64,000 nt of DNA. It comes from JALYLC01 sp963743275 (GTDB lineage: Bacteria; Actinomycetota; Thermoleophilia; Gaiellales; JALYLC01). Position 1 is the first letter of the stretch. The number at the start of each line of letters is the position of its first letter. The stretch spans positions 124,001 to 188,000 of the forward strand of contig CAVUPB010000006.1 in assembly GCA_963743275.1 (NCBI GenBank). Direction: 5' to 3'. Shown here in pieces: positions 25,745-34,255 of this stretch. The position numbers and the translations under genes were made by a program. Under the pieces are notes generated by a model that searched no databases, was not told where the DNA came from, and worked only from the letters and a program-made list of their open reading frames with translations.

Positions 25745-27382
25745 CTACGCGCCGTGCGGCACGCGAGCCGGTACGAAGCCCTCGTAGCCGGCCTCGGCGA
25801 CGGCCTCGCAGATCTCGCGATAGACCCCCACGCCGCCGACGTACGGCAGCAGGACGCGCGGCTTGCCCGGGATGTTCGCGCCCATGTACCACGACTGCGC
25901 GCGCGGGTAGAGGCTCGCGTCGCCGACCTCGCGCACGTGCTCGACCCAGGCGTCCTCGGCCTCGGGGGTGGGCTCGACGGCCGCGATCCCGTGCTCGCGC
26001 ACGTACTCGATGCAGCGGACGATCCAGTCGACGTGCTGCTCGATCGAGACCATCATGTTGCTCAGCACCGACGGGCTGCCCGGCCCGGTCACCGTGAAGA
26101 GGTTCGGGAAGCCGGCGATCGCGAGCCCGAGCGCCGAGCGCGGGCCGTCCGCCCACTTCTCGCGCAGCGCCAGGCCACCGCGGCCGCGCAGGTCGATCGC
26201 GAGCAGCGCGCCGGTCATGGCGTCGAAGCCCGTGCCGAGCACGAGCGTGTCGAACGCGAACTCCTCGTCGCCGATGCGCAGCCCGCTCTCGGTGATCTCG
26301 TCGATCGGCCGCTCGCGGATGGAGACGAGACGCACGTTCGGCCGGTTGTACGTCTCGAAGTAGCCGGTGTCGACGCACATGCGCTTCGTGCCCACCGGAT
26401 GGTCGTAGGGGCACAGCAGCTCGGCGACGCCGGGATCGTCCACGCGCTCGCGGATCTTCCTGCGCAGGAAGTCGGCCAGCAGGTCGTTGGCCGCGGGGTC
26501 GTCGAAGAGATCGGAGTAGGCGGAGTGGAGGCAGAAGCCGCCGACCGCGTAGCGGGCCTCGAACTCGGCCTCGCGCTCCTCGGGCGTCGCATCCCAGACG
26601 CTCTGCCGGCGGGCGTTCCACGGGTTGCCCGCCGACGTCGTGCGCGCGAGCCGGCGGAGGTGGTCGTAGCGCGCCTTGTGGCGCGCCACCGCCTCGTCCG
26701 CGAGCGGTGCGTTCCAGGCCGGCACGCTGAAGTTGGCCGTGCGCTGGAAGACGGTCACGTGCGCCGCCTGCTCGGCGATCACGGGGATCGCCTGGACGGC
26801 CGAGGAGCCGGTCCCGATCACGCCCACGCGCTTGCCGGCGACGTCGACGCCCCCGTGCGGCCAGAGGCCGGTGTGGTGCAGCTCGCCCGCGAACCGCTCG
26901 AGCCCCGGGATGTCGGGGATGCGCGGCACGGAGAGGCAGCCGGTCGCCATGATCAGCCAGGTCGCCGAGCGCCGCGCACCGTCGTCGCTGACGACCGTCC
27001 AGCGGTTCTCGGACTCGTCGAACGCGGCCGCGGTGACGCGCGTGCCGAGCCGCAGGTCGCGCCGCAGGTCGAAGCGGTCGGCGACGTGCTCGAGGTAGCG
27101 CAGGATCTCGGGCTGGGCGGCGTAGCGCTCCGACCACGTCCATTCCTGCTCGAGCTCGTGCGACCACGAGTACGAGTAGGTCATGCTCTCGATGTCGCAG
27201 CGGGCCCCGGGGTAGCGGTTCCAGAACCAGGTGCCGCCGACTCCCGTCGCCTGGTCGATCACGAGCGCCGAGAGCCCGAGCTCGCGCAGCCGGTGGAGCA
27301 GGTGCAGCCCGGACACGCCGGCCCCGACGATGATCGCGTCGTAGGGCTCCGCCGGCGCGGGCATGACGGGATTCGCGGACAC
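25745..27382 (-). CDS. Baeyer-Villiger-type flavin monooxygenase
   Basis: 545 residues. First Rossmann motif GAGVSG near 21-26, the BVMO fingerprint FAGELHHTGLWP (FxGxxxHxxxW-P) near 163-174 and second Rossmann motif GTGSSA near 190. It inserts oxygen next to a ketone using NADPH, FAD and O2 (cyclohexanone/phenylacetone monooxygenase group). GTG 27382 lies six bases after CATACT, fitting a leaderless mRNA; ATG 27364 is the alternative. Divergent from an SDR that could supply ketones from alcohols. Substrate unknown. Confidence 0.9.
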   Translation of the reverse strand: MSANPVMPAPAEPYDAIIVGAGVSGLHLLHRLRELGLSALVIDQATGVGGTWFWNRYPGARCDIESMTYSYSWSHELEQEWTWSERYAAQPEILRYLEHVADRFDLRRDLRLGTRVTAAAFDESENRWTVVSDDGARRSATWLIMATGCLSVPRIPDIPGLERFAGELHHTGLWPHGGVDVAGKRVGVIGTGSSAVQAIPVIAEQAAHVTVFQRTANFSVPAWNAPLADEAVARHKARYDHLRRLARTTSAGNPWNARRQSVWDATPEEREAEFEARYAVGGFCLHSAYSDLFDDPAANDLLADFLRRKIRERVDDPGVAELLCPYDHPVGTKRMCVDTGYFETYNRPNVRLVSIRERPIDEITESGLRIGDEEFAFDTLVLGTGFDAMTGALLAIDLRGRGGLALREKWADGPRSALGLAIAGFPNLFTVTGPGSPSVLSNMMVSIEQHVDWIVRCIEYVREHGIAAVEPTPEAEDAWVEHVREVGDASLYPRAQSWYMGANIPGKPRVLLPYVGGVGVYREICEAVAEAGYEGFVPARVPHGA

Positions 27383-27396
27383 GCCGGGAGTATGGC

Positions 27397-27402
27397 TAGG
27401 AT
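27397..27402 (+). promoter_or_regulatory. -10 hexamer TAGGAT of the SDR gene
   Basis: Nine bases before ATG 27412, no ribosome site; near-leaderless start. Confidence 0.45.
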
Positions 27403-27411
27403 CGCCGCGGC

Positions 27412-28134
27412 ATGGCCACCGCAGTCGTCACCGGAGGTTCGGGCGGGATCGGGCGCGCGTGCGTCGAGCGCCTGCACCGCGACGGCTTCGACGTCGTGTC
27501 GGTCGATGCCGTGGCGCCCGCGGGCGCGCAGCCCGGGACCTCGATCGTGGCCGACCTGCTCGACGTGGAGCGGGCGCTGGAGGCGATCCGGGACGCCTGC
27601 CCGCGTGTCGACGTCCTCGTCAACGGTGCGGGCGTGGTCGAGCCGGTGCCGTTCGCCGAGGCCGGTCTCGGCGACTGGGAGCGCGTGGTGGGCGTCAACG
27701 CACGCGCGCCGTTCTTCCTGCTCCAGGGCCTCGCCGACCGCATGCCGCCCGGCAGCGCCGTGGTCGGCATCGCCTCGATCGAGGCGATCACGGTGCTCTC
27801 GATGTCCGGCGCGACGTCGTCGATCTACGCCTCGACGAAGGCGGCCCTGCGCTCGCTGACCGAGACGCTGGCGGTCGAGCTCGGACCGCGCGGCATCCGC
27901 GTCAATGCCGTGGCGCCCGGGCTCATCCGCACGCCGATGACCGCGCTCGCGCAGGCCGACGAGCGCAACGCGTGGATCCTCGCCCACACCCCGCTCGGGC
28001 GCTGGGGCGATCCCGAGGACATCGCGGACGTCGTCGGCTTCCTGGCCTCGCCCGCCTCGCGCTTCATGACCGGCACGATGCTCGTCGTCGACGGCGGCAT
28101 CAGCCTCGGACAGATTCGCGGCCGCGAGCCGTAG
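27412..28134 (+). CDS. short-chain dehydrogenase/reductase
   Basis: 240 residues, classical SDR: cofactor loop GGSGGIG (8-14), NGAG near 76, catalytic Ser in IASIEA and YASTK (Tyr/Lys), C-terminal VVDGGISLG. Asp after the second strand (SVDAVAP) favours NAD(H). Cytosolic alcohol/ketone interconversion. Head to head with the BVMO and convergent with an HSL-type esterase; ketone, lactone/ester and hydrolysis steps could form one pathway. Confidence 0.88.
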   Translation: MATAVVTGGSGGIGRACVERLHRDGFDVVSVDAVAPAGAQPGTSIVADLLDVERALEAIRDACPRVDVLVNGAGVVEPVPFAEAGLGDWERVVGVNARAPFFLLQGLADRMPPGSAVVGIASIEAITVLSMSGATSSIYASTKAALRSLTETLAVELGPRGIRVNAVAPGLIRTPMTALAQADERNAWILAHTPLGRWGDPEDIADVVGFLASPASRFMTGTMLVVDGGISLGQIRGREP

Positions 28135-28135
28135 G

Positions 28136-29068
28136 TCAGGCGAGCGCGGCGCGCAGCGCCGACCCGGCGTCGTCCATGGCCTCGCGCGCGAGGCCGAAGA
28201 TGGCGTCGAGGCCGAAGTAGCCGTGGATCATGCCCGCGTAGCAGCGGAACGCAACCGGGACGCCGGCCGCGGCGAGGAGGTCGCGGTAGCGCTCGGCCTG
28301 GGCGTGGAGCGGGTCGCACTCGGCCGCCTGGATGAGCGCCGGCGGCAGGCCGGCGGCGTCGCCGAGCAGCGGCGAGACGCGCGGGTTGCGAGCGTCGGCG
28401 GGCGAGGAGAGGTAGTGCTCCTGGTGCCAGAGCAGCTCGTCGTGGTAGAGCGAGTAGCCCTCGTAGGCCATGTCGAACCCGATCTCGAGATCGGCGGTCG
28501 TGACCGGGTAGACGAGCAGCTGGAAGCGCACGATCGGCTCGCCGGCGTCGCGCAGGTCCTGGCAGACGACGGCGGCGAGGTTGCCGCCCGCCGAGTCGCC
28601 CGCGACGGCGACGCGGCTCGCATCGGCACCCAGCACCTCGGCATTGCGGTGCGCCCAGCGCGTGGCGAGGAGCGCGTCCTCGGGGGCGGCCGGGAAGCGC
28701 GCCTCGGGGGCGCGGCGATAGCCGACGCTGATCACGACCGCGCCCGACGCATTGGCGAGCGAGCGGCAGATGCCGTCGTGCGAGTCGACCGAGCCCATGA
28801 GCCAGCCGCCGCCGTGGAAGTAGACGACGAGCGGAAGCCGCTCGCTCTCGCCGGCGCCCGCGGGCCGGTACGAGCGCGCCGGGATCATGCTCCCGGTGAC
28901 CGGGATCTCATGCTCGGCCGTCGCGGCGACCGGCTCGCCCGGGCCGAGGCTCGCGTAGGCCGCCTCGAAGTTGGCGCGCGCCTCGGCGATCGGCAGGAGG
29001 TGGGCGTTCGGCCGGCCCGACGCGGCGACCTCGTCGAGCAGCTTGCGGGCGGCGGGATCGAGCGGCAC
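28136..29068 (-). CDS. HSL-family alpha/beta hydrolase (esterase/lipase)
   Basis: 310 residues. Oxyanion motif HGGGW (~85-89), nucleophile GDSAGG (~158-163), acid in AECDPL and His in MIHGYFG complete the hormone-sensitive-lipase type triad. Acts on short acyl esters; beside the BVMO it could open a lactone or ester product. GTG 29068; GAGGAT sits six bases upstream, again a leaderless layout. Confidence 0.9.
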   Translation of the reverse strand: MPLDPAARKLLDEVAASGRPNAHLLPIAEARANFEAAYASLGPGEPVAATAEHEIPVTGSMIPARSYRPAGAGESERLPLVVYFHGGGWLMGSVDSHDGICRSLANASGAVVISVGYRRAPEARFPAAPEDALLATRWAHRNAEVLGADASRVAVAGDSAGGNLAAVVCQDLRDAGEPIVRFQLLVYPVTTADLEIGFDMAYEGYSLYHDELLWHQEHYLSSPADARNPRVSPLLGDAAGLPPALIQAAECDPLHAQAERYRDLLAAAGVPVAFRCYAGMIHGYFGLDAIFGLAREAMDDAGSALRAALA

Positions 29069-29140
29069 GCCGGGATCCTCGCACGAACGGGCGCCGCGCG
29101 CCCCTGCCCGGTCTGGGGCAGGAGCGCGCTGCGCACGACC

Positions 29141-29437
29141 TCACGCCGTGGCGGCGACGGGGTCGGGCCGCACGATGACGGTGTCGGCGACGGGGGAGAT
29201 CTCGTCGGCCGGCATCCCGACGCGATGCGCGTGCTCGCGGATCGCCTCCGGGCTCGTGGCCTGGTAGATGCAGACGGTGCCCAGCGTCCCGTCGTCCTCG
29301 GCGAGGACGTAGCTGCGGATCCAGCGCACGTCGTCAGCCATCTCCTCGTTGCCGACGCGCGCCGAGACTGCGGCGGCCTCCTGGAGCTCCTCGGGAGTCT
29401 TCCAGGCCTGACGGCGGCGGATTGCGTAGAGCTGCAT
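29141..29437 (-). CDS. DUF4242 protein, copy A
   Basis: 98 residues: MQLYAIRRRQAWKTPEELQE, then DDVRWIRSYVLAEDDGTLGT and VCIYQATSPEAIREHA. DUF4242 is a small ferredoxin-like fold, some members of which bind nickel; function not settled. Same length and ~60% alike to copy B just upstream, a clear tandem duplication. The motif at 29515-29534 and a GC hairpin lie between the copies. Confidence 0.8.
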   Translation of the reverse strand: MQLYAIRRRQAWKTPEELQEAAAVSARVGNEEMADDVRWIRSYVLAEDDGTLGTVCIYQATSPEAIREHAHRVGMPADEISPVADTVIVRPDPVAATA

Positions 29438-29462
29438 GGTGTTCCTTTCGGCGTGACATTCA

Positions 29463-29480
29463 GGGCCCCGTCCGGGGCCC
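29463..29480 (-). terminator. hairpin between the two DUF4242 genes
   Basis: GGGCCCC (29463-29469), loop GTCC, GGGGCCC (29474-29480), seven perfect pairs. Close to the start of copy A, so it could also act as a leader structure. Confidence 0.4.
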
Positions 29481-29503
29481 GTCCAGGCACGCTAGGCGCA
29501 CGG

Positions 29504-29537
29504 CGGGTACGGCACATCGGCAGGGTTGCCGTACCCG
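29504..29537 (-). promoter_or_regulatory. inverted repeat and shared motif upstream of DUF4242 copy A
   Basis: CGGGTACGGCA (29504-29514) pairs with TGCCGTACCCG (29527-29537). The right half contains CATCGGCAGGGTTGCCGTAC (29515-29534), matching 17903-17922 at 18 of 20 bases. TAGCGT (minus) follows toward the gene, so this looks like an operator or activator site. Confidence 0.5.
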
Positions 29538-29560
29538 GGGGCACCGCGTTGCCGTATCGC

Positions 29561-29857
29561 TCAGGCCTCCGCTGCCACCGGGTCCGGGCGCACGACGACC
29601 GTGTCGGCGACGGCGATGATCTCATCGACCGGCAGGTCGGCGAGATTCGCGTGCTTGCGGATCGCCTCGGGGCTCGACGCCTGGTAGATGCAGACGGTTC
29701 CGACCGCCCCGCCGCCCTCCTCGAGCACGTAGCTGCGGATCCAGCGGATGTCGTCCGGCATCTGCTCGTCGGCGGTGCGCGTCGAGCGTCCGGCGGCGAG
29801 CGCGAGCTCGTCGGGCGACTTCCAGCCGCTGCGGCGCAGAATCACGTAGGTCTGCAT
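29561..29857 (-). CDS. DUF4242 protein, copy B
   Basis: 98 residues: MQTYVILRRSGWKSPDELAL, DDIRWIRSYVLEEGGGAVGT, VCIYQASSPEAIRKHA, ending DTVVVRPDPVAAEA, nearly the same end as copy A. ATG 29857. A promoter with TTGTCG and TACGCT spaced by 17 (minus strand) lies 40-70 bases upstream. Confidence 0.8.
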   Translation of the reverse strand: MQTYVILRRSGWKSPDELALAAGRSTRTADEQMPDDIRWIRSYVLEEGGGAVGTVCIYQASSPEAIRKHANLADLPVDEIIAVADTVVVRPDPVAAEA

Positions 29858-30072
29858 GGTGCTCCTCTCGTAGCGATGACGGAGGTCAGCGTACGGCGGG
29901 GCAGGTCCGGCGACAACGGAAATCCTGCCTATCTTGGCGATCCGGGCCACCGATCTTCCGGGGGTCGTCGGCGTTCGGCTTTCCCGCAGGCGTTCACGCG
30001 GCCGGCCCCGATGTGGATGCGCCGGCGCTGGCCCACGATGGACTCGACCGCATCCCATCGGGGGTCGTTGCG

Positions 30073-31302
30073 ATGTCCTTGGCGCCGCCACACGAGAAGA
30101 AGCACACCGGCCGCACGCTCGCGCTCGTGGCGGGAGTGGCCGCGCTCGTCGCCGCCGGCGTCGGTGCGGCCGTCGTCGCGATCGAGGACGGCGGCTCGTC
30201 GACCCCGCAGGCGATCACCCTTCCGGCCACGACCGTCACGGTGACGACGCCCGCGGCGGGCGGTGCCGAGACGGCGAACTGGAGCGCGATCGCGAAGACC
30301 GCCGTGCGCGGCGTCGTCGAGCTCACGGTGACCTCGGATGTGACCGTCGAGGTGCCCGGCGGGACCCAGACCGAGACCCGGACCGCGCTCGGCACGGGCT
30401 TCGAGATCGACCGCGCCGGCAACATCGTCACGAACGACCACGTCACGACCGGCGCGAAGAAGATCACCGTGCACCTCCCCGACGGCACTGCCGCCGACGG
30501 GAAGCTGCTCGGGTCGGACCCGACGAACGACCTCGCGGTCGTGCGCATCGGGGTCGCCGCGAGCAAGCTGCACCCGCTCACGCTCGGCAACGTGAGCACG
30601 CTCGCGCTGGCCGCGCCCGTGCTCGCGATCGGCACGCCGTTCGGGTACGCGGGCTCCGTGAGCGCGGGCATCGTCTCGGGCTTCGAGCGCGAGATCGAGT
30701 CCCCCAACGGCTACACCCTGACCGACGCGATCCAGACCGACGCCGCCGTGAATCACGGCAACTCGGGCGGCCCGCTGCTCGATGTGCAGGGCCGCGTCGT
30801 CGGGGTCAACGCGCAACTCGCCCAGTCGGGCATCGACGGCAACGTCGGCGTCGCGTTCGCGATCCCGATCGACGCGGGCACGCTACGCGTGATCGCCCAG
30901 CTGCGCACGTCCGGCAAGGTGACGCACTCCTGGCTCGGGATCTCGGGCGTCACGATCGAACCCCAGCTCGCGCAGGCGGCGGGCACGAAGACCGCGCGCG
31001 GCGTGCTGGTCACGGGGATCTCGCCGGGCAGCCCGGCCGCCAAGGCCGGCCTCCTGCCGGGGCCGCAGACCATCACCCTCGACATCGGCAGCTACTGCGT
31101 CGGCGGCGATGCGATCACCGCGATCGACGGCAAGGCGGTGCGCAGCATGTCCGCGCTCCAGAACGCGCTCGACGCCTACCGCCCGGGGACGACGATCCAC
31201 CTCACGGTCGTGCGGGCCGGCGGGAAGACGGCAAAGCTGCCGCTGACGCTGACCGCGCAGCCGGCGACGCCGCCCGACATCCAGCTCGGCTGCTCCGGCT
31301 GA
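30073..31302 (+). CDS. HtrA/DegP-like serine protease with PDZ domain
   Basis: 409 residues from ATG 30073. A short cytosolic tail and one membrane anchor (TLALVAGVAALVAAGVGAAV, ~14-33), a linker, then a trypsin-like domain with His in TNDHVTT (~122), Asp in TNDLAVV (~152) and Ser in GNSGGPLL (~230). A C-terminal PDZ domain includes GVLVTGISPGSPAAKAGL. It would degrade or sense misfolded proteins outside the membrane. The open frame begins at 30013, but ATG 30073 starts the conserved part. Confidence 0.9.
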   Translation: MSLAPPHEKKHTGRTLALVAGVAALVAAGVGAAVVAIEDGGSSTPQAITLPATTVTVTTPAAGGAETANWSAIAKTAVRGVVELTVTSDVTVEVPGGTQTETRTALGTGFEIDRAGNIVTNDHVTTGAKKITVHLPDGTAADGKLLGSDPTNDLAVVRIGVAASKLHPLTLGNVSTLALAAPVLAIGTPFGYAGSVSAGIVSGFEREIESPNGYTLTDAIQTDAAVNHGNSGGPLLDVQGRVVGVNAQLAQSGIDGNVGVAFAIPIDAGTLRVIAQLRTSGKVTHSWLGISGVTIEPQLAQAAGTKTARGVLVTGISPGSPAAKAGLLPGPQTITLDIGSYCVGGDAITAIDGKAVRSMSALQNALDAYRPGTTIHLTVVRAGGKTAKLPLTLTAQPATPPDIQLGCSG

Positions 31303-31348
31303 CGGGTGGCGATCGCGGCTGCGGGCGCGGCGAATGCCCCGTTCGGAT

Positions 31349-31397
31349 TTGACGATCTTAGGGCGGCCTATGTAGTGTTGGCCTTAGGCGCTCCTAA
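31349..31397 (+). promoter_or_regulatory. promoter and DtxR-like operator of the iron permease
   Basis: TTGACG (31349-31354) and TAGTGT (31373-31378) are spaced by 18. Two TTAGG/CCTA-type elements overlap it: TTAGGGCGGCCTA (31358-31370) in the spacer and TTAGG CGCT CCTAA (31384-31397) at the expected start point. DtxR/IdeR boxes are built from TTAGG and CCTAA half-sites; the spacing here is shorter than the classical 19-bp box. Confidence 0.55.
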
Positions 31398-31418
31398 CGC
31401 CGACCCGGAGGCACGTGG

Positions 31419-32435
31419 GTGACGTTCACACGACGACATCGGTGGGTCCTGCTGTCGCTCTGCGCGATGCTGCTCGGCGTGCTCGTGCTGCAGGCGCTCG
31501 ACGGCGGCGTCGCCGATCCGACGGGCGCGCGGCTCTCGTCACGCGCCGCCGCCTTCAACAGCGGCCTGCTCGTCTTCCGCGAGGGCCTCGAGGCGGTGCT
31601 CGTCCTCGCCGCCATCACGGCCGGGCTGCAGGGGGCGAACCACCGTCTGCGCCGGCCGATCGGCGTGGGCGTCGCCATCGGCCTCGCCGCGACCGTCGTC
31701 ACCTGGTTCATCGCCGTGTGGCTGATCGGCAGCGTCTCGGCGCGCGCGCTCGACGTGCAGGCGGCGACCGGCCTCGTCGCGATCATCGTGCTCCTGATCG
31801 TCACCAACTGGTTCTTCCACCGCGTCTACTGGACCGGCTGGATCACCCATCACAACCGCACCAAGCGGCGCCTGATGGACTCGGGCTCACCACGCTCGAT
31901 CTTCATCGGGCTCGCGGTGCTGGGCTTCGCGAGCGTGTACCGCGAGGGCTTCGAGATCGTGCTCTTCCTGCAGAACATGCGCATCGCGTACGGGCAGAGC
32001 GTCATCCTCCCCGGCGTCGCGCTCGCCGCCGCCCTCGTCGCCGCGGTCGCCGCCGTCACGTTCCTCAACCACCGCCGCCTGCCCTACCGGCGCATGCTCG
32101 TCGTCACCGGCGTGATGCTCGGCGTCGTGCTCGTCGTGATGGTCGGCGAGCAGGTGCAGGAGATGCAGCAGGCCGGCTGGCTCGGCACCACGCCCGTCGA
32201 CGCGGCGTTCCCGGCCTGGCTCGGCACCTGGTTCGCGACGTTCCCGAACGTCCAGGGCCTCGTCGCGCAGGCCGGCGCCGCCGTCTTCGTGCTCGGCTCC
32301 TACTTCGTCGCGGGCGAGTTGCGGGTGCGCCGCCCCAAGCGCCGCGGCGAGACCCCGGCGGTACTGCCCACGCACGCCCCGCGCGAGGCCGGCGAGGCCG
32401 CCGACGCGCCGGTTCCCGTGCTCACCCCGGCCTGA
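31419..32435 (+). CDS. FTR1-family iron permease
   Basis: 338 residues, about seven membrane helices. The two family signatures REGLE (~52-56, in VFREGLEAVLVLAAI) and REGFE (~174-178, in YREGFEIVLFLQN) bind ferric iron in the membrane. FTR1/EfeU proteins import iron after oxidation of Fe2+; no EfeO or EfeB is adjacent. GTG 31419 with GGAGGC before it. Iron control by a DtxR-type regulator is suggested by the upstream half-sites. Confidence 0.9.
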   Translation: MTFTRRHRWVLLSLCAMLLGVLVLQALDGGVADPTGARLSSRAAAFNSGLLVFREGLEAVLVLAAITAGLQGANHRLRRPIGVGVAIGLAATVVTWFIAVWLIGSVSARALDVQAATGLVAIIVLLIVTNWFFHRVYWTGWITHHNRTKRRLMDSGSPRSIFIGLAVLGFASVYREGFEIVLFLQNMRIAYGQSVILPGVALAAALVAAVAAVTFLNHRRLPYRRMLVVTGVMLGVVLVVMVGEQVQEMQQAGWLGTTPVDAAFPAWLGTWFATFPNVQGLVAQAGAAVFVLGSYFVAGELRVRRPKRRGETPAVLPTHAPREAGEAADAPVPVLTPA

Positions 32436-32479
32436 CGGCGGGCGTCCCGCGGGCGGCGCGGACGTGAGAGAGTGTGCCC

Positions 32480-32762
32480 GTGGCGAAGCTCGAGGCAGCT
32501 CGCTGGTGGGAGGTGCGCGGCGCCCGGAACCAGAAGGCGGCGACCTACCGCTGCCCCTTCTGCGGCTATCGCCTGCACGCCGCCAGCGAGCACGCGCTCA
32601 TCGCCCCCGAGGGTGACACGAGCCGCCGGCGCCATGCGCATTCGGAGTGCGTGGTCGCCGCACGCAAGGCGGGCAGGTTGCCGCTGCGCGACGAGTGGCT
32701 CGCCACGCAGCCGGCCGCGCCATCCCTGCTGCGCCGCCTGCTGAGACGCGCGTCATCGCTAA
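32480..32762 (+). CDS. small zinc-binding-like protein with unclear 3' end
   Basis: GTG 32480 lies six bases after GAGAGT (32468-32473), a leaderless layout. The protein reads MAKLEAARWWEVRGARNQKA, then CPFCGYRLHAASEHALIAPE, RRRHAHSEC and AGRLPLRDEW: a CPxC...HxxxC set that could bind zinc. In its own frame no stop occurs before the next gene; one extra base removed near 32700-32750 would give a stop at TGA 32744 or TAA 32762. The end is therefore approximate. Unknown function. Confidence 0.5.
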
Positions 32763-32771
32763 GGTGTCCCC

Positions 32772-33629
32772 ATGATCGAGACGAAGCCATTCGGGGCCAC
32801 CGGCCACGAGAGCTCGCGCGTCATCTTCGGCGCCGCCGCGCTCATGGAGGTCACGCAGCGCGAGGCCGATCCGGCGCTGGAGCTGCTGCTCGAGCACGGC
32901 GTCAACCACATCGACACGGCGGCCAGCTACGGCGACGCGGAGCTGCGGATCGCGCCGTGGCTGCGCGAGCACCGCGACCGCTTCTTCCTCGCGACCAAGA
33001 CCGGCGAGCGCACGTACGCCGCCGCGCGCGAGGAGATCCGGCGCTCGCTCGAGCGGATGGGCGTCGACCAGGTCGACCTGATCCAGCTGCACTGCCTCGT
33101 GCACCCCGCGGAGTGGGACGTCGCGATGGGCGAGGACGGCGCGTTGCGGGCCGCCGTCGAGGCGCGCGAGGAAGGGCTCGTGCGCTTCATCGGCGTCACC
33201 GGGCACGGCCTCACGATCGCCGCGATGCACCTGCGCAGCCTCGCGCGCTTCGCGTTCGACTCGGTGCTGCTGCCCTACAGCCACGTGATCGTGCAGGACG
33301 CCCAGTACGCGGCCGACTTCCAGCTCGTGCTGGACACGTGTCGCGAGCGGCAGATCGCCGTGCAGACGATCAAGGGCATCGCACGCGGGCCGTGGGGGTC
33401 GAAGGAGCACACCGGGCCGACCTGGTACGAGCCGCTCGTCGGTCAGGAGGAGATCGACCTCGCCGTGCACTGGGTGCTCGGCGAGCCCGGCGTCTTCCTC
33501 AACAGCGCCGGCGACCTCGCCCTGCTGCCGCGCGTGCTGGCGGCCGCCGAGCGCTTCGCGTCACGCCCCGAGGAGGCGGAGATGGCGCGGCTGCTCTCCG
33601 AGCGGCGCCTGAGCACGCTCTTCGTCTGA
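32772..33629 (+). CDS. aldo/keto reductase
   Basis: 285 residues, (beta/alpha)8 NADPH-dependent oxidoreductase. Catalytic tetrad: Asp and Tyr in HIDTAASYGDAE, Lys in LATKTGER, His in LIQLHCLV. The barrel is somewhat shorter than classical AKRs and ends in a helical tail as in the MSMEG-type family. TAAGGT (32760-32765) is six bases before ATG 32772. Substrate unknown. Confidence 0.88.
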   Translation: MIETKPFGATGHESSRVIFGAAALMEVTQREADPALELLLEHGVNHIDTAASYGDAELRIAPWLREHRDRFFLATKTGERTYAAAREEIRRSLERMGVDQVDLIQLHCLVHPAEWDVAMGEDGALRAAVEAREEGLVRFIGVTGHGLTIAAMHLRSLARFAFDSVLLPYSHVIVQDAQYAADFQLVLDTCRERQIAVQTIKGIARGPWGSKEHTGPTWYEPLVGQEEIDLAVHWVLGEPGVFLNSAGDLALLPRVLAAAERFASRPEEAEMARLLSERRLSTLFV

Positions 33630-33636
33630 GCGCGGG

Positions 33637-34125
33637 TCAGGCGGCGAAGTCGGCGGTGGCCATCGCGGCGCCGGGGCTGCCGTCGAACGTGCCGGTCGCG
33701 ATGCCGATGCCGATGCGATGGAGGCCGGCCGTGAGGATGACGGCGCGGTGGGCGGAGGAGTGCATCCACTGGCTGACGATGCCCTCGGGCGTGCCGTAGG
33801 AGCCGGTGCCCCAGGCGAGATCCTCGCCGATCAGCGGGGCGTTCAGGTAGCCGCGCACGCGTGCGTCCCAGGCCTGGTTCGGCGAGTTGTGGTCGAAGTA
33901 GCCCTTCTGCAGCATGTCGGCCGAGTGGAAGCGGGCGGCGCTGCGCAGCTGCAGGTTCGCCGTGAAGGGCGTGAGGCCGTGCTGCTGGCGGATGTCGTTG
34001 AGCAGGACGAGCACCTGCTGCTCGCCGGCCGCCCGCTTGGACGCCTTGGTGGCGGCCTGTCCCAGCGCCGGGACGGCGAGCAGGACGAGCGTGGCGAGGA
34101 GGCTGATGAAGGTGTTCTTCCGCAT
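33637..34125 (-). CDS. secreted CAP (SCP/PR-1) domain protein
   Basis: 162 residues. Signal peptide MRKNTFISLLATLVLLAVPA with cleavage after GQA, then a CAP domain: NDIRQQHGLTPF, His in RFHSADM, Glu in GEDLAWG and His in SSAHRAVIL, the cavity residues of the family. Bacterial members are extracellular, with roles in envelope biology or lipid binding. AAGAGGT is directly before ATG 34125. Convergent with the aldo/keto reductase. Confidence 0.88.
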   Translation of the reverse strand: MRKNTFISLLATLVLLAVPALGQAATKASKRAAGEQQVLVLLNDIRQQHGLTPFTANLQLRSAARFHSADMLQKGYFDHNSPNQAWDARVRGYLNAPLIGEDLAWGTGSYGTPEGIVSQWMHSSAHRAVILTAGLHRIGIGIATGTFDGSPGAAMATADFAA

Positions 34126-34255
34126 ACCTCTTGGATCGATCCCGGGCGCCTCCGGGCCGATCCGAGGAATGCCTCTTCATGCATCCTTGCTTTCCGCGCT
34201 GCGCATCCCCGCTTTCGAGTACCCCGACTGATTCCGCCGTGGCCGTCGCCGCGCG

